Origin: an uncultured Actinomycetes bacterium
GTDB taxonomy: Bacteria; Actinomycetota; Thermoleophilia; Solirubrobacterales; Solirubrobacteraceae
Assembly: GCA_937888775.1 (NCBI GenBank)
Contig: CALAQT010000575.1
Location: 1-7,871 of the forward strand
Length of the DNA stretch: 7,871 nucleotides
Reading direction: 5' to 3'
Positions 1 to 6,756 of this stretch are shown piece after piece. Under the pieces are notes generated by a model. That model searched no databases. It saw only the letters and a program-made list of their open reading frames with translations, and was not told the origin of the DNA. Both the position numbers and the translations under genes were made by a program. Within the stretch, counting starts at the first letter, position 1, and each line of letters begins with the position of its first letter.

Positions 1-387
1 GAAGGCCGCGCGGTCCCGGGCCAGCGGGCGCTCCTGCCCGCCGGGCTCGGCGCGCACGCGCTCCCACGCCATCTCGGCCTCCACGTCGAGCAGGACCGTC
101 CGATGGCCGGCGAGCTCCCCGCGCACCCGCTCGGAGAGCACGCTGCCGCCGCCGAGCGCGAGCACCTGCTCGGGGCCGGCCGCGCTCAGGAGCTCGCACA
201 CGAGCTCCTCCTCCTTGGCCCGGAAGGCGGGCTCGCCGGAGAGCTCGAACTCCCGCGCGAGGGAGTGCCCCAGACGCTCCTGCAGCCGGCTGTCGCTGTC
301 CAGGTGCGCCGTCCCCAGCGCCTCGGCGAGCTCGCGGGCCACGGTCGACTTGCCCGCGCCCATGAAGCCGATCAGGACGTATGCCAT
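1..387 (-). CDS. aroK: Shikimate kinase, C-terminus cut by left window edge
   Basis: Transfers the ATP gamma-phosphate to the 3-hydroxyl of shikimate, a cytoplasmic step of the chorismate pathway. I translated 129 codons from ATG at 387 to the edge with no stop. Visible landmarks are a Walker A loop GFMGAGKST at residues 7-15, the DSD motif at 30-32 (metal/shikimate site), Arg-56 in FRAKEEE (shikimate-binding arginine in the family), the GGG turn at 79-81, and the lid arginine in ERPL at about 119-122. Family members are about 170 residues, so roughly 40 are missing beyond the edge. The start overlaps the aroC stop by 16 bp, so translation is probably coupled; the ribosome site is weak. A fusion to a following domain such as AroB cannot be excluded. 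The family assignment is secure. Confidence 0.95.
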   Translation of the reverse strand, partial: MAYVLIGFMGAGKSTVARELAEALGTAHLDSDSRLQERLGHSLAREFELSGEPAFRAKEEELVCELLSAAGPEQVLALGGGSVLSERVRGELAGHRTVLLDVEAEMAWERVRAEPGGQERPLARDRAAF

Positions 388-1541
388 CCGATCCGCTCTT
401 CGTAGGCTCCAACGGCCTGAAGGACGTCGTCGATGTGATCGCCGCCGAACTTGCGCCTGTAGGCGTCGGCGAGCACGAGCGCGACCATCGCCTCCCCCAC
501 GACCCCGGCCGCGGGCACGGTGCAGGAGTCGGTGCGCTCCCGCAGCGCCTGTGCGGGCTCGTGGGTCTCGGTGTCCACCGAGCGCAGCGGCTTGGTGAGC
601 GTGGGCAACGGCTTCATCGCGCCGCGCACCACCAGCGGCGAGCCCGTCGTCATCCCGCCCTCCAGGCCGCCGGAGTGGTTGGTTTCGCGGAAGTAGCCGT
701 GCTCCTCGCTGAAGAAGATCTCATCGTGCGCCTGCGAGCCCGGGAGCCCCGCGACCGCGAAGCCATCCCCGATCGAGACCCCCTTCAGTGCCTGGATCGA
801 GCAGATCGCCATCGCCAGGCGCCCGTCCAGGCGCTCCTCCCAGGAGACGTGGGAGCCGAGCCCGGGCACGAGCCCGAAGGCCTGGACCTCGAAGACGCCG
901 CCGAGGGACTCGTTGGCCTTGCGCAGGCGGTCGATCTCGCGAACCATCTCGCGGCTCACCTCCGCGTCCAGGCAGCGCACGGGCGACTCGTCGACCGCGG
1001 CGAAGTCCTCGGCGGACAGCTCGGCGTCGCTGTCAGGGGCATGCACGGAGGCGATCTGCACGACGTGGGAGTGCACGCTCACGCCGAACGCGCGCAGGAA
1101 TGCCTTGCACAGCGCGCCGCCCGCGACGCGCGCAGCGGTCTCGCGCGCCGAGGCCCGCTCGAGGATGTTGCGCACGTCGCTCTGCTTGTACTTCCAGATG
1201 CCCACGAGGTCGGCGTGCCCGGGGCGCGGGAGGTGGACCTCGGCGACGCTCTCCGCGACCGGCCAGGGGCTCATCCGCTCCTCCCAGTTGGCGTAGTCGC
1301 GGTTCGCCACCTGCAGCGCCACGGGGCCGCCCAGCGTGCGGCCGTGGCGCACGCCCGCGGTGACCTCTGCGGTGTCGCGCTCGATCTTCATGCGCCCGCC
1401 GCGGCCGTGGCCCAGCTGGCGGCGCGCCATGTCGCCGTTGAGGTCCTCGGGCGCGAGCTGCAGGCCCGCGGGCAACCCCTCGACGATGCATGTGAGGCCG
1501 GGCCCGTGGGACTCGCCGGCGGTTATGAGACGGAGCGACAC
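372..1541 (-). CDS. aroC: Chorismate synthase
   Basis: Converts 5-enolpyruvylshikimate-3-phosphate to chorismate by anti-1,4-elimination of phosphate, using reduced FMN; last step of the common aromatic pathway, cytoplasmic. The 389-residue protein has the family's normal length. Seen directly: N-terminal AGESHGPG with His-12, RPGHADL with His-109, the SARETAARVAGG signature at 131-142, NHSGG and EGGMTTG motifs, and RTDSC near residue 336. The start is GTG at 1541: an in-frame TAA lies four codons upstream, so no earlier start exists, and the protein begins just ahead of the conserved block as in homologues. AGGGG lies only one base before GTG, too close for a normal Shine-Dalgarno, so coupling to the upstream gene (24 nt away) may help initiation. 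aroK overlaps its stop codon. Confidence 0.97.
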   Translation of the reverse strand: MSLRLITAGESHGPGLTCIVEGLPAGLQLAPEDLNGDMARRQLGHGRGGRMKIERDTAEVTAGVRHGRTLGGPVALQVANRDYANWEERMSPWPVAESVAEVHLPRPGHADLVGIWKYKQSDVRNILERASARETAARVAGGALCKAFLRAFGVSVHSHVVQIASVHAPDSDAELSAEDFAAVDESPVRCLDAEVSREMVREIDRLRKANESLGGVFEVQAFGLVPGLGSHVSWEERLDGRLAMAICSIQALKGVSIGDGFAVAGLPGSQAHDEIFFSEEHGYFRETNHSGGLEGGMTTGSPLVVRGAMKPLPTLTKPLRSVDTETHEPAQALRERTDSCTVPAAGVVGEAMVALVLADAYRRKFGGDHIDDVLQAVGAYEERIGWHTS

Positions 1542-1565
1542 GCCCCTAGCTTATTTGCTGGGGGG

Positions 1566-2579
1566 TCAGCCGCTGTGGTGCGCGCCGACGACGGCGGTGT
1601 GAGCGTGCGCTCGCGCGCTCGCCGCGAAGCCGCGGTGGCCGTCGAGCGCGATCACGCCGGCCTGCGTGGAGTAGTGCATCCCCGGCAGGGCATCCAGACC
1701 TGCGCGGCGCAGCAGTTCGCGCCCCGCCTTCGATTCCGCGTGGAGGGCGTTCTTGACCCCGGCGGTGGACGCCTTGATGACGGCGATGCTCACGACCCGA
1801 AGTTCGTAGAGGATCGCCGTGCCGGTGGGGTCGAGGTATTCGAGCTGCTCGGACTGACCGGGCTTGAGGTCAATCAGCGAGCACTGCACGGTGTTCGGCA
1901 TGCACACGCCGTTGCCGCGCAGGATCACTTCGCCGTAGATCGTGAAGGCCGCGCTCTTGCCGCCCGTGGTCACGCCGCGGTAGATCACGACGGGCTGCTT
2001 GGCCGGGAGGGGCGTCTGCAGCTTGAGGCTCGCGTAGGGCTGCAGGCCCGGGGCCGGGGAGGTCGTGGTACCGGGCGGGACCGTGCCGAACAGGACAGCC
2101 ACGCTGTAGGCGGTCTTCGGCTTGGCGGGCTGCGTCGGTTTGGGCGGCGTCGCGGGCGTGCTCGGCGAGGAGCCGCTGCCCGAGGAGGACCCCGATCCGC
2201 TCTTGGAGGAGCTTTCGGTGGTGCCCTTGCTCGCGCTGGAGGCGGCGCTCGCTGCGGGCGCGGTCGTCCTCTTGGCTGCGCCGGGCAGCGCAGCGAAGGG
2301 GTCGCGGGCGATCCCGTGACGCTGGGAGGAGGTCCCGTTCGTGGTCTCCGCCACCGCCTGGCTGTCGCTCGTCTGGGGCTGGGAGACCGAGATGCCGGCG
2401 CCGCCGATCGGGACGGGGCCGGAAGGTATGGCCGCGGGCGCGGGCGCGCTGGAGGACGAGCCGCCGCCGAGCACGGCATAGGCCACGGCACCGGCCAGCG
2501 CGACGCACACGAGCGCCACGAGCGGCAGCATCCGCCGGTCGAGCAGATCGGCCTTCAGGGAGCTCAGGAACTCGGTCAT
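1566..2579 (-). CDS. Membrane-anchored pilus-operon protein in the PilP position
   Basis: I do not recognise a named family for this 337-residue protein. A short cytoplasmic N-terminus is followed by one membrane helix at about 17-37. A long linker rich in Ser, Pro, Ala, Gly and Thr (about 40-157) is interrupted by RDPFAAL at 92-98. A globular, probably beta-rich C-terminal region runs from about 158 and holds Cys-226 and Cys-233, likely extracytoplasmic. The tail is His/Ala rich. PilP proteins carry a similar Arg-x-Pro-Phe motif before their beta domain, and the gene lies directly after pilO as pilP does, but there is no lipobox. A PilP or GspC-like role in the alignment complex is inference from position and motif. 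ATG overlaps the pilO stop by 4 bp (ATGA), with AGGG seven bases before the start. Confidence 0.9.
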   Translation of the reverse strand: MTEFLSSLKADLLDRRMLPLVALVCVALAGAVAYAVLGGGSSSSAPAPAAIPSGPVPIGGAGISVSQPQTSDSQAVAETTNGTSSQRHGIARDPFAALPGAAKRTTAPAASAASSASKGTTESSSKSGSGSSSGSGSSPSTPATPPKPTQPAKPKTAYSVAVLFGTVPPGTTTSPAPGLQPYASLKLQTPLPAKQPVVIYRGVTTGGKSAAFTIYGEVILRGNGVCMPNTVQCSLIDLKPGQSEQLEYLDPTGTAILYELRVVSIAVIKASTAGVKNALHAESKAGRELLRRAGLDALPGMHYSTQAGVIALDGHRGFAASARAHAHTAVVGAHHSG

Positions 2580-3319
2580 GGGATCACCCTGGCGATTGCC
2601 GGCGCGGTCGGGGAGCTGGGCGCTCCGGTGGTCGAGGCGGTCCTGGGCGAGGCCGCGGGCGAGGCGGCGGTCGCCCCGCCGGTGAGACCCTGGCTGGCCG
2701 GCAGCACATAGGCGGTGGCCGTGATCGTGCCGTTGAGCGTCGAGGCCGCGCCCGTAGGAGTTTCGGTCGAGTTGTTGGCGAGCGGCGAGAGCTTGATGCT
2801 CTGGATCGTGAGCAGGCGGCCGCTCACCTCCAGCCCGCCGGAGGTCTTGCGCAGCGTGAAGCGACTGAGCCCTTCGAAGAGGTGTTCGAGGTCGAAGAAG
2901 CTGCCGTTGAAGACGAAGGTGAACGGCATGGGGGTGAAGCCGGCGGCGGTCGTGGACGTCGCCGACGCCGCTCCGGAGGAGCTCGAGGGCCCCGATCCGG
3001 ACACGATCGAGGCGAATTCGACGCTCTTGTGGTTGGAGGCCTGGGCGAGCTGGAAGATCAGCGACGGGACTTCCTGGCTCGGCGGCACGGCTTTGCCGAG
3101 GCTCACAACCGCGGCGTAGGCGCTCGTGTACTGAGCCTGCGCTGAGCGCGCGTTGGCGAGTTGGCCTTCCGTGCTCGTGAGCTGCGTCTGCGCAGCGCTC
3201 ACCTGCGTGTCGAGTTCGCCGGCCTGCTTGCGCTCGGGCGAGACGACCAGCATCCACGCGGCGGCGAGCACCGCGAGCATTCCGAGGGCGATGGCCACGA
3301 TGCGATCGCGTCCGGTCAT
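2576..3319 (-). CDS. pilO: Type IV pilus inner-membrane alignment protein PilO
   Basis: PilO partners PilN in the inner-membrane complex that connects cytoplasmic PilM to the pilus base. The 247-residue protein has the family layout: a membrane helix at about 7-26, a Gln/Ala-rich coiled-coil-like stretch at 29-68, then a ferredoxin-like region at about 84-206. Its PFTFVFNGSFFDLEHLFEGL stretch (132-151) matches the family's Gly-x-(Tyr/Phe)-x-Asp-Leu strand-helix turn. A Ser/Ala/Thr insert at 107-126 and a low-complexity tail from about 211 are additions. GGAGGG (3328-3333) lies eight bases before ATG, and the start overlaps the pilN stop as ATGA. Identification rests on architecture, one local motif and gene order; sequence conservation in this family is low. 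Confidence 0.85.
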   Translation of the reverse strand: MTGRDRIVAIALGMLAVLAAAWMLVVSPERKQAGELDTQVSAAQTQLTSTEGQLANARSAQAQYTSAYAAVVSLGKAVPPSQEVPSLIFQLAQASNHKSVEFASIVSGSGPSSSSGAASATSTTAAGFTPMPFTFVFNGSFFDLEHLFEGLSRFTLRKTSGGLEVSGRLLTIQSIKLSPLANNSTETPTGAASTLNGTITATAYVLPASQGLTGGATAASPAASPRTASTTGAPSSPTAPAIARVIP

Positions 3320-4041
3320 CTGACGGTCCCTCCCGAAGCGGTCGGCGAAGCCGAGACGGTCGCCGTGGTCGCGGCCGGGGCAGCGGGCAGCGGCTGGAAG
3401 GTGACCTGAATCGCGAACGCGGGATCACTGCCGGGGCAGCCGCCTCCGGCGGCGGCTTTGGTGGAGCTCTGCAGCGTGACGTTGCTGACGCCGTCCATCA
3501 GCCGCAGGCGCGTGAGCGTCTGGGCAACCGCGGTCTGAGTCGTCGCGCAGCCCGAGACCGTGAATGTCGGGACGCTGCCGGGCGGCGTGGCCGAGGCCAC
3601 GGTACTGGCGCCGGCGGCGGCTGACGAGGAGGCAGAGGCGCCGTTGGCCGTGGCCGCTGGCGACCCGATCGTCCCGGTCAGCGAGGTGATCGAGGCGTCG
3701 ATCGGGAACACGCGGCCGAACTCGTGGAAGACGTGAGCCCAGTCGAAGCGCGAGTTCACAAGCGTTTCGACTGCCTGAGTGCGTTCCTGGCGCAGCGCGA
3801 TGAAGGTCGTGTAGGGAGCCAGCCGCGCCGCGGCTGACTGCTCCGCCTGCGCGCGCGCGGTGAGCGTGGCTGCCTGCGTCTTGCGGCTGGTGATCTGGTG
3901 ATGGGCCTGCCCGTAGAGCAGGGCCATGACGGCCAGACCGGCGGCGAGCGCGAGCACGGCGTAGGCGGCGCCGCCGGAGCGGCCCGCTCCGACCGAGGCG
4001 CCGCTGCGCTGATCCGCGGGGATCAGGTTTACGGCTCTCAT
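3316..4041 (-). CDS. pilN: Type IV pilus inner-membrane alignment protein PilN
   Basis: PilN binds PilM through a short cytoplasmic N-terminal peptide and pairs with PilO outside the membrane. The 241-residue protein shows VNLIP at 4-8, the expected PilM-binding motif, a membrane helix at about 24-43, a helical stretch to about 95, and a WAHVFHEFGRVFPIDASI block (101-118) typical of the family. A Ser/Ala-rich insert (about 128-152) splits the ferredoxin-like region, and Cys-165 and Cys-202 could form a disulfide. GGAGG (4049-4053) lies seven bases before ATG. The start overlaps the pilM stop by 4 bp and the end overlaps pilO by 4 bp, so the set is translationally coupled. GspL-type proteins are the alternative family, but the separate PilM argues for PilN. 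Confidence 0.9.
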   Translation of the reverse strand: MRAVNLIPADQRSGASVGAGRSGGAAYAVLALAAGLAVMALLYGQAHHQITSRKTQAATLTARAQAEQSAAARLAPYTTFIALRQERTQAVETLVNSRFDWAHVFHEFGRVFPIDASITSLTGTIGSPAATANGASASSSAAAGASTVASATPPGSVPTFTVSGCATTQTAVAQTLTRLRLMDGVSNVTLQSSTKAAAGGGCPGSDPAFAIQVTFQPLPAAPAATTATVSASPTASGGTVR

Positions 4042-5279
4042 TGCGGAGCCTCCGCCGTGGCCAGGCCGGCCGCGACCGCGAGGCGGTGGAGCGAGACGGT
4101 CTCATCCAGGCGCTCATCGACGGCGCCCACGGACTGGCTGTGCACGTCGACGCCGAGCGCGCGCTGAAGGCTCTCGGCAAAGCCGGGGATCTCCTCCGCG
4201 GCGCCGCTGAGGACGACGTGGGAGACCTCTCCCCCGCCCTCCTGGGAGCGGTGGAAGTCCAGGGAGTTGCGAACCTCGCCTGAGATGTCGCGGATGCCGT
4301 TCTCGAGCAGGTTCCAGACGTCGGCGTCGGGCGCCGGGGCGGCGCTCGATGCGACCTCGAAGCTCTCCGGGTCGACGGGCTCGGCGGCCTCTGCGACGGG
4401 GGCTGACTCCTCGCCCTCGGCGACCGGCGCCGCCGATTCATCGGGCGCTGCGAGATCCTCGCGCGCTGCAACCGCGCCCGGCCCGGCAGGCGGAGGGCTG
4501 TTCAGGTCCACGGCGGCCAGCAGCGCGCGGGCCTCGGTGAGCGCGATGCTGCGCCGCTCGGCGAGCTCGCTGGCCATGCCCTCAAGGCCGCTGCCGACGA
4601 CGCGCGTGAAGCGGCAGATCTTGCCCTCGGCGATCGCCAGGTTCGTGAGCCCGTCGACGTTCAGGTAGAGCACCCGTCCGGACTGCTCGGGTTCGGGGCG
4701 GTAGAGAGAGCGGATCAGCGCGAAGGCCGAGAGGTCCACGCCTTCGGGGCTCAGGCCCGCGCGGCGCACCGCGGCGAGCAGCCGCTCGATCATGTCGCGC
4801 TGGGCAGCCACGAGCACAACCCGCTGGCGGGGCCCGGCGGGCGTGTCGACGATGCCGAGCGGGTGGAAGTCCAGGACGGCGTTGTTGAGCGGCATCGGGA
4901 CCTGATCCTGGGCCTGGAAGGTGACGGCCGCGGCGAGTTCCTTGTGGTCGGTGACCGGGGGCAGCTCGAGCGTGCGCAGGACGGTGCGCTGATTGGCCAC
5001 GCCCACGCGAACGCGCTTGCTCAGCCCGCTCTCTGCGAACAGCTCGCGCAGGACGTCCGCGAGGGCGCCCTCATCGACGACTTCGCCGTCGCGCACCGTG
5101 TCCGCGGCCAGCGGCAGGACCGCGGCCCGCTCGGCGAGGATCGAGCCGTTGACCCGCGCCTGGACGGCTGCGGCGAACCCGGGCTGGATGTCCAGGCCGA
5201 TCACGTCGGCCATGGGACGGCGGCCGAGGCTGCGGCCCAGCTTCAGGTTCGGTCGGGGGATGCGGGTGGGGAGGTTCAT
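4038..5279 (-). CDS. pilM: Type IV pilus actin-like protein PilM
   Basis: PilM is a cytoplasmic actin-fold ATP-binding protein that docks on the PilN N-terminal peptide and relays motor state. In this 413-residue protein the actin fold begins at IGLDIQPG (27-34). ELAAAVTFQAQDQVPMPLNN (113-132) is the family's Gln/Pro block, LYLNVDGLTNLAIAEG (204-219) is the second phosphate-binding region, and VVLSGAAEEIPGF (355-367) is the C-terminal adenosine-side motif. It is longer than typical family members (about 350) because of a 22-residue basic N-terminal extension and an acidic Ala/Pro/Glu-rich insert at about 258-322. No good Shine-Dalgarno precedes ATG at 5279, and the internal ATG at 5213 (Met-23) would start right at the conserved fold; the true start is open. 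A 72-nt gap separates it from the peptidase gene. Confidence 0.93.
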   Translation of the reverse strand: MNLPTRIPRPNLKLGRSLGRRPMADVIGLDIQPGFAAAVQARVNGSILAERAAVLPLAADTVRDGEVVDEGALADVLRELFAESGLSKRVRVGVANQRTVLRTLELPPVTDHKELAAAVTFQAQDQVPMPLNNAVLDFHPLGIVDTPAGPRQRVVLVAAQRDMIERLLAAVRRAGLSPEGVDLSAFALIRSLYRPEPEQSGRVLYLNVDGLTNLAIAEGKICRFTRVVGSGLEGMASELAERRSIALTEARALLAAVDLNSPPPAGPGAVAAREDLAAPDESAAPVAEGEESAPVAEAAEPVDPESFEVASSAAPAPDADVWNLLENGIRDISGEVRNSLDFHRSQEGGGEVSHVVLSGAAEEIPGFAESLQRALGVDVHSQSVGAVDERLDETVSLHRLAVAAGLATAEAPQ

Positions 5280-5351
5280 CGGTGGTTGCGTGCTTCAGAA
5301 CGGAGGCCGGAGCGGCCGCATGACGGGTATCGGCGTCAACACGTCAGCGCT
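5280..5351. other. Spacer between prepilin peptidase and pilM
   Basis: This 72-nt gap is the widest break within the assembly-gene block. It contains a small perfect inverted repeat, GGCCG at 5305-5309 and CGGCC at 5313-5317 with a 3-nt loop, too short to call a terminator. On the minus strand a TTGACG hexamer (about 5332-5337) resembles a -35 element, but I see no convincing -10 at the right distance. pilM may be read through from upstream or may have its own weak promoter. Confidence 0.35.
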
Positions 5352-6125
5352 TTAGTGAACGAAGTGATTGATGTAGAGATCGACGATCTGCTGTCCCGTG
5401 AACACCGCCACGAGCGCTCCCGCGGCGAGGAACGGGCCGAACGGGATCGCCGTCTTGCGGCCCTCCGCGGCGCCGTTGCGGGCGATGATCGAGGCGCCGA
5501 GGACGACTCCGCTGAGGAGCGCGATCAGGATCGCCGGCGCGACCGCCGCGCCCAGGCACAGCCCCATGACGGCTGCGAGCTTGACGTCGCCCATGCCCAT
5601 CCCCCCGGGGTAGGCGAGCGCGGCCAGGAGCAGGAAGCCTCCGGCGGCGAGCGCCGCGATGATCCGTTCCGGCTCGCCCGAGGGATCGAGCGCGAGCCCG
5701 ATCGCGAGCGCGAGCACGGCCCCGGGCACGGTGATCCTGTTGGGGATCACGCGATGCTCGATGTCAATCAGCGCGGCGGGCACGACGAGCAGGATCAGGA
5801 GCAACGAGAGCGCGATCGTCACGGTACTGTCGCTCGCGAGCACCGCGCCCACGCACAGCGCCGCGGTGGCCGCCTCCACGAGCGGATAGCGGACGGAGAT
5901 GGGCTCACCGCAGCTGCGGCAGTGTCCGCGCAGCAGCAGCCAGGAGAGGATCGGGATGTTGTCGTAGGGCTTCACCGGTGTCCCGCAGCGGGGACAGTGG
6001 GAGGCCGGCGTGATCAGCGACTCGTGACGCGGGAGCCGATACGCGACGACATTCAGGAAGGAGCCGACGATCGCTCCGAGGACTCCCGCAAAGGTGGCTG
6101 CCTCCATAGGACGCTGATCGGCCAT
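5352..6125 (-). CDS. pilD: Prepilin leader peptidase / N-methyltransferase
   Basis: An integral membrane aspartic protease that cuts prepilins after the leader Gly and methylates the new N-terminal Phe. The 257-residue protein has both domains. The N-terminal methylase domain shows GSFLNVVAYRLP at 21-32 and a zinc-type Cys tetrad (Cys-44, 47, 69, 72). The protease domain carries the two catalytic aspartates, Asp-121 in LIDIEHRVIPN and Asp-180 in GMGMGDVKL. About seven further hydrophobic segments fit the polytopic fold. ATG at 6125 is preceded by AGGGG (6132-6136) with a 6-nt spacer, so this start is favoured over Met-7. Its natural substrates are encoded immediately upstream. Length and motifs are complete for the family. 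Confidence 0.97.
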   Translation of the reverse strand: MADQRPMEAATFAGVLGAIVGSFLNVVAYRLPRHESLITPASHCPRCGTPVKPYDNIPILSWLLLRGHCRSCGEPISVRYPLVEAATAALCVGAVLASDSTVTIALSLLLILLVVPAALIDIEHRVIPNRITVPGAVLALAIGLALDPSGEPERIIAALAAGGFLLLAALAYPGGMGMGDVKLAAVMGLCLGAAVAPAILIALLSGVVLGASIIARNGAAEGRKTAIPFGPFLAAGALVAVFTGQQIVDLYINHFVH

Positions 6126-6131
6126 CCGCGG

Positions 6132-6136
6132 CCCCT
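6132..6136 (-). promoter_or_regulatory. Ribosome binding site of the prepilin peptidase gene
   Basis: AGGGG on the minus strand, six bases before ATG at 6125. It decides the start in favour of the first Met over the Met at residue 7. Confidence 0.6.
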
Positions 6137-6188
6137 ACTTGAGTCGCACGGCCGACCACGTTGCATCCGGGCACGTTGTCCGCTAACC

Positions 6189-6210
6189 GGCTCCCGCGCT
6201 CGGCGGGGCC
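6189..6210 (-). terminator. GC hairpin right after the last pilin stop
   Basis: An 8-bp stem with one bulged base (5+3 pairs: GGC, bulge, CCCGC, 5-nt loop, GCGGG, GCC) begins on the base after the pilin TGA. No T-run follows. It may be a U-less terminator or a 3' stabilising hairpin that keeps pilin mRNA high relative to the peptidase and pilMNO mRNA downstream. The role is inference; the fold is read from the sequence. Confidence 0.5.
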
Positions 6211-6684
6211 TCACCAGCTGCCGGTCTTGCAGCCGCCCGTGTTGGAGGTTTCCGTTTTGCAGGTGCGGGTCGATTCGCCGGTTTCCCTGCGCGTGATCGT
6301 GAAGGTGTCCCCGCCCGGCGCGACCGCTGTGATCACATAGCCGTGGCCGGATTCCTTGGCTTCGGCGGATTTGAGCCACGCATTGCCGTTGCCTGCGGCA
6401 ATCGGGATCGCCGCCTCGTATTCCTGCAGCACTTTCGGTTCGATGCCGGTGTAGCTTGCCGAATGGTCGGTCTGGTAGGTCTCGGCCGCCTGCGCGCCCG
6501 TGCGGACCAGTTCCTTCGCTGTTGCGTCCGTGGCCTTGCTCTTCTGGCTGAGGAACGCAGGGATCGCGATCGCGGCGAGGATGCCGATGATCAGGATGAC
6601 CACGAGCAACTCGATGAGGGTAAAGCCCTGCTCGCTCCTCGTCCGGTTATTGGCGCGGTCGCTCATCAGGGAATACATCGGCAC
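6211..6684 (-). CDS. pilA: Type IV prepilin (diverged copy of the array)
   Basis: Structural pilin subunit. The 157-residue precursor has a 20-residue charged leader ending at Gly-20, then mature Phe-1 with FTLIELLVV, including the conserved Glu-5 needed for assembly. The hydrophobic alpha-1 helix runs to about residue 45. The globular part is short (about 100 residues) and ends CKTGSW, with Cys-142 and Cys-152 placed to form the C-terminal disulfide loop. It shares the leader exactly and the alpha-1 helix nearly exactly with the neighbouring pilin, but the body from about residue 70 differs. The start at 6684 is GTG; ATG at 6678 (third codon) is a real alternative, since AGGCGG lies just before it and GGGGG before the GTG. 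It is the last pilin before the peptidase gene. Confidence 0.95.
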   Translation of the reverse strand: MPMYSLMSDRANNRTRSEQGFTLIELLVVILIIGILAAIAIPAFLSQKSKATDATAKELVRTGAQAAETYQTDHSASYTGIEPKVLQEYEAAIPIAAGNGNAWLKSAEAKESGHGYVITAVAPGGDTFTITRRETGESTRTCKTETSNTGGCKTGSW

Positions 6685-6689
6685 CGCCT

Positions 6690-6722
6690 GCCCCCGGCTT
6701 TAGCGATTTGGGGGCGATCGCT
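6690..6722 (-). promoter_or_regulatory. Putative pseudoknot covering the pilin Shine-Dalgarno
   Basis: Read 5' to 3' on the minus strand, AGCGAT (6722-6717) is complementary to ATCGCT (6707-6702). GCCCCC (6715-6710), inside that loop, is complementary to GGGGGC (6695-6690). Connecting segments are 1, 2 and 6 nt (C, AA, AAAGCC), a geometry that suits an H-type pseudoknot. The last strand holds the GGGGG that would serve as ribosome site for GTG at 6684, spaced about 6 nt. Folding would hide it. A small hairpin CTTCG-ACC-CGAAG (6733-6721) shares two bases with the first stem and could compete. The pairing is seen; function is inference. Confidence 0.45.
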
Positions 6723-6756
6723 TCGGGTCGAAGTGAGACGCGTCCACAACGACGGA

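Noticed and set aside
1542..1565. Possible terminator or promoter between the pil genes and aroC
   Set aside because: The 24-nt gap has no inverted repeat and no room for a full promoter.
381..2711. Very long plus-strand open frame opposite aroC and the fourth pil gene
   Set aside because: It is antisense to two genes supported by family motifs or operon coupling. Its product is low-complexity Arg/Gly/Ala sequence, typical of a shadow frame in GC-rich DNA.
1566..3428. Minus-strand frame reading through the pilO region into the PilP-position protein as one 620-residue product
   Set aside because: The upstream part is the wrong frame of pilO. The true start is the ATG at 2579, with a Shine-Dalgarno and the ATGA overlap.
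4863..6296. Long plus-strand open frame across pilM and the peptidase
   Set aside because: Antisense to clear pilM and pilD genes, with Arg/Asp/Gly-rich composition and no recognisable domain.
6680..6735. Known riboswitch upstream of the pilins (c-di-GMP-I or SAM-II)
   Set aside because: GCTAAAGCC recalls the GCAAAGCC half of the c-di-GMP-I core and the GCTAAA end of SAM-II. The partner c-di-GMP-I half (GGCAAACC type) and the SAM-II P1 loop are absent, so I kept only the structural call.
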